Source: Sphingobacteriaceae bacterium (lineage in GTDB: Bacteria; Bacteroidota; Bacteroidia; Sphingobacteriales; Sphingobacteriaceae). Taken from it: a DNA stretch of 13,612 nt. Each line of letters begins with the position of its first letter. Position 1 is the first letter of the stretch. The position numbers and the translations under genes were made by a program. The stretch lies in NCBI GenBank assembly GCA_025450155.1, contig JANWIB010000027.1, positions 1 through 13,612 of the forward strand. Direction: 5' to 3'. The notes under the pieces are model-generated. The model was not told the DNA's origin. It did not search any database and saw nothing but the letters and a program-made list of their open reading frames with translations. Positions 7,500 to 13,612 of this stretch are shown here, piece after piece.

Positions 7500-8120
7500 A
7501 TGCAAGAAAAAGATATTTATGCCGAAATCAGTTCGATCAGAAATCTGATGGAGCGTTCTACCAAGTTTATTTCACTAAGCGGGTTATCAGGTGTATTGGC
7601 AGGAATCTATGCCCTTATTGGTGCTGTTGTAGGTTATAAATTGGTGTATCTGGAATATGGCGGCTTGCAGTATAGGAATTACTATGTAAATGACCAGCGT
7701 GTACTTTGGAAACTTTTTGCAATCGCGTCGGTAATCTTGATCTTATCCATTACAACAGCCATATGGCTAACCATAAGAAAGGCACAAAAAAAGGGACAAA
7801 AATTTTGGAATCCGAGCAGTAAGGGCCTATTAATTAACTTTAGTATTCCGCTTCTAACAGGAGGTTTTTTTATTTTAATCTTGCTGCTACGTGGTTCTTA
7901 TGGCATTATAGCTCCTGCCTGCTTAATTTTTTACGGTTTAGCTTTAGTTGCTGCAAGCCAATACACTTTTTCTGACGTAAAATGGCTCGGAATCTGCGAG
8001 ATATTTTTAGGCTTAATAGCTACTATCTTACCCGGTTATGGCCTGGTTTTCTGGACAATAGGCTTCAGCTTATTGCATATTGTTTATGGTACCATTATGC
8101 ACTTTAAATACGACCGGTGA
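7500..8120 (+). CDS. Polytopic inner membrane protein of unknown function, partner of the CreD module
   Basis: The product is 206 aa from ATG 7500. The longer frame opens at a TTG (7476) that sits inside the operator, so the ATG is preferred. After a short cytoplasmic-looking N-terminus (EKDIYAEISSIRNLMERSTKF) there are five to six hydrophobic segments: GLSGVLAGIYALIGAVVGY, LFAIASVILILSITTAIWL, FSIPLLTGGFFILILLL, IIAPACLIFYGLALVAA, WLGICEIFLGLIATILPGYG and VFWTIGFSLLHIVYGTI. No catalytic motif is visible. The stop TGA (8118-8120) overlaps the GTG start of the regulator gene, so the two are translationally coupled. I do not recognise a named family. Its fixed place with a regulator and CreD suggests an envelope-stress or signal-sensing role (inference). 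Confidence 0.8.
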   Translation: MQEKDIYAEISSIRNLMERSTKFISLSGLSGVLAGIYALIGAVVGYKLVYLEYGGLQYRNYYVNDQRVLWKLFAIASVILILSITTAIWLTIRKAQKKGQKFWNPSSKGLLINFSIPLLTGGFFILILLLRGSYGIIAPACLIFYGLALVAASQYTFSDVKWLGICEIFLGLIATILPGYGLVFWTIGFSLLHIVYGTIMHFKYDR

Positions 8121-8419
8121 AAATCTCTTTAAATCATTTTGATAAGGCATTTGAAAACAGGGTACGCCTACAGGTTATGAGCGTACTGCTTGCAAATGAA
8201 CGCTACGATTTCAATTCGTTAAAAGAATTGTTAAACGTAACAGACGGCAACCTGGCCTCTCATTTAAAGGCTCTTGAAAAAGAAGCTTATATCGTGGTAA
8301 ACAAATCGTTTGTTGGTCGTAAACCCAATACACAGTATACCGCTTCGGAAAAAGGTAGAGATGCTTTTAAAAAGCATTTGGAGGCGCTTGAAAATTTAAT
8401 TAAACAACAAAAACAATAA
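8117..8419 (+). CDS. Winged-helix transcriptional regulator (HTH_34 / ArsR-like)
   Basis: The product is 100 aa, starting at GTG 8117 within the GTGA overlap with the upstream stop. It is a single winged-helix domain: helix 1 FDKAFENRVRLQVMSVLLAN, helix 2 FNSLKELLN, recognition helix TDGNLASHLKALEKEAYI (about 42-59), and wing VNKSFVGRKPNTQYTASEKGRDAF (about 61-84). A C-terminal helix probably serves dimerisation. This matches the small one-domain regulators of the HTH_34 group, related to ArsR/MarR-type proteins. There are no metal-binding Cys pairs, so metal sensing is unlikely. The two near-identical palindromic elements before 7500 and 8469 flank its transcription unit and make autoregulation plus control of creD likely (inference). 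Confidence 0.85.
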   Translation: MKISLNHFDKAFENRVRLQVMSVLLANERYDFNSLKELLNVTDGNLASHLKALEKEAYIVVNKSFVGRKPNTQYTASEKGRDAFKKHLEALENLIKQQKQ

Positions 8420-8432
8420 TTTTTTTACTCAT

Positions 8433-8460
8433 TAACTTTGAATTTCAAAGTACTTTTAAA
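8433..8460 (+). promoter_or_regulatory. Promoter -7 element plus operator 2, upstream of creD
   Basis: TAACTTTG (8433-8440) is a perfect TAnnTTTG -7 element, but I see no clear TTG-type -33 element at the right distance. It overlaps an 8-bp perfect inverted repeat, ACTTTGAA-T-TTCAAAGT (8435-8451), followed by ACTTTTAAA; CAAAGTACTTTTAAA (8446-8460) is identical to 7484-7498. The 10-bp palindrome AAAGTACTTT straddles the second arm, so there may be three half-sites. The ATG of creD follows 8 nt after the repeated element. Confidence 0.6.
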
Positions 8461-8468
8461 TTAAAAAC

Positions 8469-9860
8469 ATGAATACACTTCAACCACAACCCGCTAAAGG
8501 GTTCGCAAATTGGCTCAAGGAGTCAGTTATTGTTAAATTATTTCTTATCGGCATGTTAACACTTTTCCTGCTTATCCCATCCGCATGGATTCAGGATTTA
8601 ATTTGGGAAAGGCAGCAGAGACAGAATGAAGTTATCTCAGAAATATCTGATAAGTGGTCGGGCAGCCAGTTATTGGAAGGGCCGGTACTAGTTCTCCCTT
8701 ATAAAACCAGGATAAGTGAAAAAGATTCTACCGGCCGGGTTTCATTTCAGGAAGTGTTAACGAATATTTATATCCTTCCGGAGGATTTAAATATCGCCAG
8801 CAAGGCAAATCCGGAGCTGCTACATCGCGGAATTTTTGATGCCGTAGTTTATAATACAAAAATTCAGGTACAAGGTAAATTCAGTCCGCTAGAACTAAAA
8901 AAATCAGGAATAGATCCAACTATGATCCTTTGGGACAAAGCAAAAGTTGTCATCGGATTAAGCGATCTGAAAGGACTGAAGAATAATCCGATTGTTCGTC
9001 TTTCCGACTCATCTTATCATGTGGAGCCAGATTTTGCTTCGGTAAAATTATTTAGTAATAACCTGGTTATTTTACCCGATTTGAGCACTAAAAAAAATAC
9101 GGCTCTAAGTTTCAACTTTGAATTAGACATACGCGGCAGCAGTGAATTAAGTTTTATGCACTTAGGTAAAAGTACTACGGTTAAAATTAATGGAAAATGG
9201 AATAACCCCAGTTTTACCGGGCGTTATTTGCCTGAAGACCGGAAGATATCAGAAAAGAACTTTTCGGCCTTTTGGAAAATGCCTTATTTCAACAGGCCGT
9301 TTCCACAGCAATGGGTTGGCGATGACGTTTCATTAACTTCTGCAAAAAGCCAGGAAGCGGTATTTGGAGTAAAATTTATATTACCTGTAGACCAGTATCA
9401 AAAGACCATGCGGTCAGCGAAATATGCTATTCTTGTAATCCTCTTAACCTTTGTTTCGCTCTTTTTTACCGAATTGCTAAAGAAAACTAAAATACATCTA
9501 CTGCAATATGTATTGATAGGTTCGGCTATGATTATCTACTATACGCTCCTGCTTTCTTTCACAGAACAGGTTGGCTTTATGTTTGCATACCTTATTGCAT
9601 CTGTTGCTACCATTGTACTGGTGAGTGTATTTATCGCATCCTTACTGAAGAATAAGAAGATAGCCTTAATCTTTGCTATTATTCTAAGTATCTTCTATGG
9701 TTTTATTTATACGATTATTCAATTGCAGGATATGGCTCTTCTTTTCGGAAGCATTGGCTTATTTATTACGGTGGCGTTATTAATGCATTTCTCTGGAAAA
9801 ATTAACTGGGAACGTGGACAGGAAACAGCTAAAGAACCAGAAGAAATATCTTATCTGTAA
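8469..9860 (+). CDS. creD: CreD family inner membrane protein
   Basis: The product is 463 aa, a normal length for CreD. A first transmembrane segment (about 21-43) is followed by the family signature ERQQRQNEVISEIS...WSGSQLLEGPVLVLPY (about 47-78). A large periplasmic domain (about 79-310) includes the conserved ILPEDLNI and WxxPxFxGRYLPEDR-type blocks. Four to five C-terminal membrane helices (about 317-336, 344-363, 368-392, 397-416, 421-440) carry LLQYVLIGSAMIIYYTLLLSFTEQVGF, highly typical of the family. In Enterobacteriaceae and Aeromonas CreD is induced by CreBC and affects envelope integrity and beta-lactam response; the molecular activity is unknown. Here no CreBC is visible. Instead the gene lies 49 nt after a winged-helix regulator and has its own promoter with a copy of the module's operator. 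It ends in a strong terminator. Confidence 0.93.
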   Translation: MNTLQPQPAKGFANWLKESVIVKLFLIGMLTLFLLIPSAWIQDLIWERQQRQNEVISEISDKWSGSQLLEGPVLVLPYKTRISEKDSTGRVSFQEVLTNIYILPEDLNIASKANPELLHRGIFDAVVYNTKIQVQGKFSPLELKKSGIDPTMILWDKAKVVIGLSDLKGLKNNPIVRLSDSSYHVEPDFASVKLFSNNLVILPDLSTKKNTALSFNFELDIRGSSELSFMHLGKSTTVKINGKWNNPSFTGRYLPEDRKISEKNFSAFWKMPYFNRPFPQQWVGDDVSLTSAKSQEAVFGVKFILPVDQYQKTMRSAKYAILVILLTFVSLFFTELLKKTKIHLLQYVLIGSAMIIYYTLLLSFTEQVGFMFAYLIASVATIVLVSVFIASLLKNKKIALIFAIILSIFYGFIYTIIQLQDMALLFGSIGLFITVALLMHFSGKINWERGQETAKEPEEISYL

Positions 9861-9882
9861 TCTAAATTTGTAATTATTTTAA

Positions 9883-9918
9883 GTAGAAAGCACGGGTCAT
9901 CTCGCTCGTGCTTTTTAC
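9883..9918 (+). terminator. Rho-independent terminator after creD
   Basis: GTAGAAAGCACG (9883-9894) pairs with CGTGCTTTTTAC (9907-9918): eight perfect pairs in the core, extended to twelve with one G-U. The loop is 12 nt, and the T run lies in and after the 3' arm. It lies 22 nt after the creD stop. Confidence 0.75.
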
Positions 9919-9986
9919 ATTTTAATTAATTTTTGTTTACATAGTTGTGATGAGTTTGAATATAATATTGAGAAAATTTGCCCGCA

Positions 9987-10850
9987 ATGAAAAGACAAGA
10001 CTTTATCAAAAAAATTTCGCTTATGGCTGCATTTACTGCCATTAGTCCTCTTTACTCATCATCACAAGAAAAGAAAAAGAATATGACAATACGCTTACTA
10101 CGAAACGCTACCCTGCTTATCGAGATCAATAATAAAAAGCTATTAATAGACCCACTTCTAGCTCCTAAAAGTACCTATGATCCAATAATATGGACAAGCA
10201 ATGGTATACGGAATCCTACGGTTGATTTGCCGATTGGGGAAAAAGAACTTGAAAAGATTATTAGCTCTTCAGATGCAGTGCTTGTTACACACACCCACAA
10301 TGATCACTGGGATATTTCTGCGCAACAACTTATTCCTAAGGATAAGTTGATTATGGGACAGCCTGAAGATGAAGCAAAATTTAAAAAACAGGGATTCACC
10401 AATATCAAAAGTGTTCAGGACACTACCTCTTTTGAAGGGATAAGCATTACCAGAACGAAAGGACATCATGGGAAAGGTGAGATCGGCGAAAAAATGGCTC
10501 CTGTTTCCGGCTTTATAATTAAAGATGGGAAACTGACATTATATATTGCCGGTGATACGATTTGGTGTAAAGAAGTAGCGGAGGCTATTCAACTACATCA
10601 ACCAGAATTTATTGTATTAAACGCTGGCGGGGCAAAATTTGATATGGGTGATCCAATTATAATGGATAAACCGGATGTACTTGAAGTTTGCCGGATAAGT
10701 AAAGCAAAAAAAATAATCTGTGTACATATGGAAGCGCTTAACCATTGTTATTTGAAACGTGATGACTTGAAACAAGCGCTTAAAGAGGCTGGGGAATACG
10801 GAAGATGTATCATTCCAGCAGATGGAGAAGAGATTGAGTTAGCTAGCTAA
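9987..10850 (+). CDS. Exported UlaG-like metallo-beta-lactamase-fold hydrolase
   Basis: The product is 287 aa from ATG 9987; a TTG three codons earlier is less likely. The N-terminus KRQDFIKK plus a short hydrophobic stretch to about residue 25 looks like an export signal with a degenerate twin-arginine pattern (Gln in place of the second Arg). The catalytic domain begins near an internal Met at 33 (ATG 10083), which is a possible alternative cytoplasmic start. Metal ligands are visible: THTHNDHWD (His102, His104, Asp106, His107), GHHGKG (His160/161), AGDTIW (Asp190) and CVHMEALNH (His247). This is the full MBL-fold set arranged as in the UlaG / COG2220 group. Substrates in that group vary (lactones, phosphodiesters, other hydrolyses), so none is assigned. 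It is probably a single-gene unit, since creD upstream is terminated. Confidence 0.85.
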   Translation: MKRQDFIKKISLMAAFTAISPLYSSSQEKKKNMTIRLLRNATLLIEINNKKLLIDPLLAPKSTYDPIIWTSNGIRNPTVDLPIGEKELEKIISSSDAVLVTHTHNDHWDISAQQLIPKDKLIMGQPEDEAKFKKQGFTNIKSVQDTTSFEGISITRTKGHHGKGEIGEKMAPVSGFIIKDGKLTLYIAGDTIWCKEVAEAIQLHQPEFIVLNAGGAKFDMGDPIIMDKPDVLEVCRISKAKKIICVHMEALNHCYLKRDDLKQALKEAGEYGRCIIPADGEEIELAS

Positions 10851-10892
10851 GTCAAAACTTATCTGAATCGTTAGCGCCTTTGACTAAGACGC

Positions 10893-11213
10893 TTAAATAA
10901 TCATTTGATGATAGTGCTGTTTAATGGCAGCAAAAGGCTCGTTCCGGGTCAGATTAAATTTAACAAAATCGTTTTCAGTACTCTTAATTACCTCGCCAAA
11001 ATACTGTCCCTCTCGTAGCCGCATATTCTGTTTTGATAACTACATCTGGTGTTCGTTATCATTATCAAAGATAAAATCTATTTGCAAGTTTAGTAATCAA
11101 ATAAATATAGGCACATCATTTATTTGATCATATGGGCACAATTTTTTAGAAGCATGTACCGGTTTTATCCGCTTAAAAATCCGGCGAACCAAAAAAGTAA
11201 GGGTTTTTTTCAT
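10893..11213 (-). pseudogene. Candidate decayed small gene (two in-frame stops)
   Basis: One minus-strand frame can be read from ATG 11213 to TAA 10893-10895, about 105 codons, broken by TGA at 11097-11099 and TAG at 11040-11042. The pieces read as follows: MKKTLTFLVRRIFKRIKPVH and onward to DQINDVPIFI; LLNLQIDFIFDNDNEHQM; and LSKQNMRLREGQYFGEVI continuing through ENDFVKFNLTRNEPFAAIKQ to QMII. The last 60 codons have balanced, protein-like composition and sensible codon use, unlike the shadow frames nearby. TAG and TGA are ordinary stops here: two genes of the minus-strand operon end in TAG. Alternatives are a short real protein starting at ATG 11024 (43 aa), a 38-aa peptide at 11213-11097, or chance. 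I recognise no family. Confidence 0.3.
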
Positions 11214-11287
11214 AATGAATTGATTTAGGAAGATTTCAGTTAATAACAACACAAGACACTCAAGAGTTTGAGGGAAATGAATAATTA

Positions 11288-11311
11288 AATCGGGCATGGA
11301 GATACCCGATT
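11288..11311 (-). terminator. Possible terminator of the head-GIN lipoprotein gene
   Basis: AATCGGG (11288-11294) and CCCGATT (11305-11311) form a perfect 7-bp stem with a 10-nt loop. On the minus strand it is followed by TAATTATT, a weak T tract. It lies about 95 nt downstream of the head-GIN gene stop. Confidence 0.35.
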
Positions 11312-11405
11312 GGCTTAAGGCTACTTAAACTTAAGGAAAAACAGGAATACGGATAGGAGAAGATTCCTGGTTAAAAAAGATTAACACAATTTTATGTGAA
11401 ATTTA

Positions 11406-12122
11406 TTATTCGATTTTTTTAAGGGTTGAAGCTCCAGATTTATCATTGTTGATATATTTTGGCGCTCCCCTGTAGGCAATTTCGCTTGCTCCGCTAGATT
11501 GTACATCCAAATTACTTAATACATTGATACGCATCTCGCTGGAACCGGAAGTATTAATCTTATAGTTTCCTACTACAAAATCTAACGCCTCTATATTTCC
11601 CTCACCACTTAATTCTACACGATGATTACTCGCCTGTCCTCTTAACAAAATAGTAGATGATCCGCTGGCTTCGGTAATCATATTGGCAGCATTAATATCC
11701 AGGTTTACTTTACTATCCCCACTTAAATCAAGTTCAAAATCCGTGGTATTAATCTTACCTGCACTGCTCAGCTCAACCGATCCCGATGTGGAAACTCCGG
11801 TCATATTTTTTGATGTAATGTATAAGGTGATGGGCCCCGAATTACAAAAATTTCCATCCATCTCAAATATCAAGGCATCACCACTTACCCGGGTTTTAAT
11901 ACGTTCCTGGATATTATCATCAGCAACAATCTTCACTTCCTGAATGGAATCTTGCTTTAAAACAATTTTTACAGAACCTCCTGCCTGAATTTTTGAGAAA
12001 GGCCCCACATTGCGGGTTTTTGTAGTTTGTTTTCCCGAACCGTTTACACAATCCACATTATTACATGCCAAAGCGCTGAATAAGAATACCAGCGCTAAAA
12101 AAAAAGTAGTCGTTTTTTTCAT
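11406..12122 (-). CDS. Head-GIN domain (DUF2807) lipoprotein
   Basis: The product is 238 aa. The signal peptide (MKKTTTFFLALVFLFSALAC) ends in a lipobox with Cys20, so the protein is lipid-anchored and exported. The body starts with the family opening RNVGPFSKIQAGGSVKIVLKQ (about 37-57) and continues as a repetitive beta structure. SG turns recur at about 113, 134, 153, 172, 192, 210 and 229, that is every 18-21 residues, each followed by a short strand (SGSVELSS, SGDSKVNLDI, SGSSTILLRG, SGEGNIEALD, SGSSEMRINV, SGASEIAYRG, SGASTLKKIE). This suggests a right-handed beta-helix-like fold. DUF2807 proteins are abundant in Bacteroidota; they are labelled putative auto-transporter adhesins but have no proven function. 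It has 207 nt of upstream spacer and so probably its own promoter. Confidence 0.88.
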   Translation of the reverse strand: MKKTTTFFLALVFLFSALACNNVDCVNGSGKQTTKTRNVGPFSKIQAGGSVKIVLKQDSIQEVKIVADDNIQERIKTRVSGDALIFEMDGNFCNSGPITLYITSKNMTGVSTSGSVELSSAGKINTTDFELDLSGDSKVNLDINAANMITEASGSSTILLRGQASNHRVELSGEGNIEALDFVVGNYKINTSGSSEMRINVLSNLDVQSSGASEIAYRGAPKYINNDKSGASTLKKIE

Positions 12123-12329
12123 CGTATTAATCCTTTTTTAATGATGATGAAACTCCCATATGCTTGCATAGTGTGCACAGAGTAGTTTCACATTGATTTA
12201 TTTTTTTGATTAGACAACGAATTGTACTAATTGGTTACAAATTGATGAAATTAAAGATAACTATATTTTGGATAGACGAAGCATACGTTTTATTATGCCA
12301 AATTGATAAGCTTCCTAAATTGTTCTTTT

Positions 12330-12809
12330 TTAAGTCGGTAGCCCTAATGCTCTCCTGGCATTATATGCAACCAAATCCTCTTTATGATTACAGAAATTAG
12401 TAAGCAGGTTATTCACTCTACTATCATTAAAATCAGGGAGCATATATAAAATATCTATAATTTCATACCATTCTTTAAGTTTCTCTGTCTCTTTTATCGC
12501 GATTTCAATCATTTCAGGATCATTGTTTATTTGAAAGATAGCATGAGAGATGATAACTTTTATTCCTTCAGAACCGCTATCAAGCAAGTTATATAACTTA
12601 TCCAGAGCTAATTTTGATTTTAAATATCCCAGTCCTATAATTGGCCATGCATCACCCACACTTGCCTGATTAATGAGTTCTTCTTCGGCTATCTCTTTTT
12701 CTTGTGGATTGAGCTTATCCAACAGGGAAAGCGGTGGACCGTCTTTACGCTGCGCCCAGGAATTAGCGTGTAAATAATCTTTATAAAATGCTTCCAGAGC
12801 TTTTGTCAT
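12330..12809 (-). CDS. HEAT-like repeat protein of unknown function
   Basis: The product is 159 aa from ATG 12809 (MTKALEAFYKDY...). The frame extends upstream to 12854, but that would overlap recQ and add non-conserved residues; with ATG 12809 the gap to the recQ stop is 19 nt. The whole protein is alpha-helical. After an N-terminal segment (KDGPPLSLLDKLNPQEKEIAEEELINQA), paired helices follow in HEAT/armadillo style: DAWPIIGLGYLKSKLALDKLYNLLD, GIKVIISHAIFQINNDPEMIEIAIK, WYEIIDILYMLPDFNDSRVNNLLTNF and EDLVAYNARRALG. Such repeats usually mediate protein-protein contacts. It is soluble, with no signal peptide. Cotranscription with recQ is likely from spacing, but a link to DNA repair is only suggested by position. 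Confidence 0.75.
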   Translation of the reverse strand: MTKALEAFYKDYLHANSWAQRKDGPPLSLLDKLNPQEKEIAEEELINQASVGDAWPIIGLGYLKSKLALDKLYNLLDSGSEGIKVIISHAIFQINNDPEMIEIAIKETEKLKEWYEIIDILYMLPDFNDSRVNNLLTNFCNHKEDLVAYNARRALGLPT

Positions 12810-12828
12810 AATCTTTCTTACTATAGAA

Positions 12829-13611
12829 TTAAATATAGTAATACATACCATCACTTTTTATCGTCCCGGCATCCAACAAGGTTCTAATAACAACAAGGCG
12901 TTCTTTTTCATTTCCTGATTGAAGTGCTGAAACCAATTCATCCAAAGTTAAACGCACTTCCCCCATTAATAAAGTCCTGACTTCAACTATAATGGCAGCA
13001 CTTATTTCATCCTGCTTCTCTTTACGCTTATCTTCCAGGCAAACATCACAAATCCCACAGGCCTCCACCTGCTGCTCATCAAAATAGGCCAACAATTGCC
13101 TGCTTCGGCACTGCTTCACTTCGGCATAGCGAATAACGGCATTCACCTGCCCAGTCATAATCTGTTGCCGCTCTTTCATATAATTAACATCAATGTGCAA
13201 GTGAATCGAATCTACCCGGGGTCTGGTAAACTGAATTTGCGGTTTATCGGTTTGCGGCAAATAACTGACTATTTCCATCGCCTCCAGCTTTTTAAGCGTT
13301 TCTATGGCCTGCATGTAGGGCATTCCGGTTCTTTTGGCAATATCCGATTCCCTAATCGGAGCATATTGTTCATACAATCCGCCGTAAGAGCGAAGCAGCG
13401 TTTTTATGAAAGGGTCGTATACAGCATGTTCGATTTGAAAATGATAAATCTCTTCGGGCGAAACTGCAATCTTTAACCGCGATGGCAAAAACACGCTTTC
13501 GCTCAGGGTAAGGTATTCATCCCGTTCTAAGAACTTGAGGCCATTTAGCGTTTTAAGCGGTTCTAATTGAAACCGGGAACAAAAATCGGCAATATCTATC
13601 TCAAATGTCAG
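12829..13611 (-). CDS. recQ: ATP-dependent DNA helicase RecQ, C-terminal part (5' end outside window)
   Basis: The frame stays open to the window edge, giving 260 visible residues; the GTG at 13494 is internal. The part upstream of it reads DIADFCSRFQLEPLKTLNGLKFLERDEYLTLSESVFLPSRLKI, the linker region typical of Bacteroidota RecQ. The zinc-binding module follows: one Cys in VKQCRSRQLL and three in ACGICDVC, the four ligands of the RecQ-Ct domain. A final winged-helix-like segment (about the last 60 residues, DEISAAIIVEVRTLL to SDGMYYYI) ends the protein with no visible HRDC domain. RecQ unwinds DNA 3'-5' during recombinational repair. The helicase motor domains lie outside the window. Confidence 0.93.
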   Translation of the reverse strand: MTFEIDIADFCSRFQLEPLKTLNGLKFLERDEYLTLSESVFLPSRLKIAVSPEEIYHFQIEHAVYDPFIKTLLRSYGGLYEQYAPIRESDIAKRTGMPYMQAIETLKKLEAMEIVSYLPQTDKPQIQFTRPRVDSIHLHIDVNYMKERQQIMTGQVNAVIRYAEVKQCRSRQLLAYFDEQQVEACGICDVCLEDKRKEKQDEISAAIIVEVRTLLMGEVRLTLDELVSALQSGNEKERLVVIRTLLDAGTIKSDGMYYYI

Positions 13612-13612
13612 G

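Larger units (their letters stand above)
10851..11405. other. 555-nt stretch without an intact gene
   Basis: No convincing complete gene is visible on either strand. The plus-strand frame 10924-11127 is not protein-like. The only coding-like signal is a minus-strand frame from 11213 to 10893 interrupted by two stops (listed separately). A GTCAAA/TTTGAC pair just after the MBL gene (from about 10851) is a weak hairpin. Repeated TTAAG/CTTAA motifs lie at 11313-11335, between the hairpin at 11288 and the head-GIN gene. Confidence 0.5.

Noticed and set aside
9107..9123. A third AACTTTGAA match inside creD, resembling the operator half-site
   Set aside because: Only one arm is present, within coding sequence, without the CAAAGTACTTTT continuation; likely chance in AT-rich DNA.
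9931..9958. Possible promoter TTTTG ... TGAGTTTG before the MBL hydrolase gene
   Set aside because: The spacer is only 15 nt and the -7 element lacks the TA, so it is too weak to list.
10924..11127. 67-aa plus-strand open frame in the 555-nt gap
   Set aside because: Ser/Cys-rich and unlike a protein; the opposite strand is more coding-like over the same bases.
11683..11943. 86-aa plus-strand open frame inside the head-GIN gene
   Set aside because: It is the antisense of a repetitive Ser/Gly-rich gene; its own composition follows from that repeat.
12206..12400. 64-aa plus-strand open frame across the gap and the end of the HEAT-like gene
   Set aside because: It starts at TTG, overlaps a supported gene on the other strand, and has no recognisable features.
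13096..13476. 126-aa plus-strand open frame opposite recQ
   Set aside because: It lies entirely over the conserved RecQ C-terminal coding sequence and reads as its antisense.

Overview
This is an AT-rich stretch of a Bacteroidota chromosome, most likely from a Sphingobacteriales/Chitinophagales-type bacterium. Reasons: POT-family peptide transporter, DUF4836, head-GIN (DUF2807) and CE2-like SGNH proteins typical of that phylum; weak or absent Shine-Dalgarno sequences; and -7 elements of the TAnnTTTG type, including one perfect TAACTTTG. The GC content and families look uniform. I see no transposase, integrase, phage gene, CRISPR array, tRNA or rRNA.

Layout. (1) 2-1872, plus strand: the C-terminal end of a peptide:H+ symporter closed by a terminator, a polyprenol-phosphate mannose synthase, and a pyridoxamine-phosphate-oxidase-like stress protein. 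A bidirectional terminator separates these from (2), 1921-7089, a minus-strand run of four genes for exported or membrane-anchored proteins read in the order lipoprotein > DUF4836 protein > membrane-anchored unknown > SGNH/CE2-like esterase, with intergenic gaps of 56, 3 and 10 nt. (3) 7201-7365: a lone 54-aa acidic protein transcribed away from that operon. (4) 7446-9917: a compact envelope module made of a polytopic membrane protein of unknown function, a 100-aa winged-helix regulator overlapping it by GTGA, and a CreD-family inner membrane protein. The two transcription units of this module are each preceded by almost the same 26-nt element containing an ACTTTG/CAAAGT inverted repeat that overlaps the -7 promoter element. 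(5) 9987-10850: an exported UlaG-like metallo-beta-lactamase-fold hydrolase. (6) 10851-11405: no intact gene, but a minus-strand reading frame interrupted by two stops looks like a decayed small gene. (7) 11406-13612, minus strand: a head-GIN lipoprotein, then a HEAT-like protein lying 19 nt downstream of recQ (3' part only).

The most notable pattern is the CreD module. In enterobacteria CreD is controlled by the CreBC two-component system. Here the sequence suggests control by a one-component winged-helix protein encoded next door, acting at two near-identical operators. The other point worth following is the minus-strand envelope operon, whose second and third products look like distant relatives of each other. 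The rest is ordinary core or accessory content, and I found nothing that clearly amounts to a new defence or mobile system.
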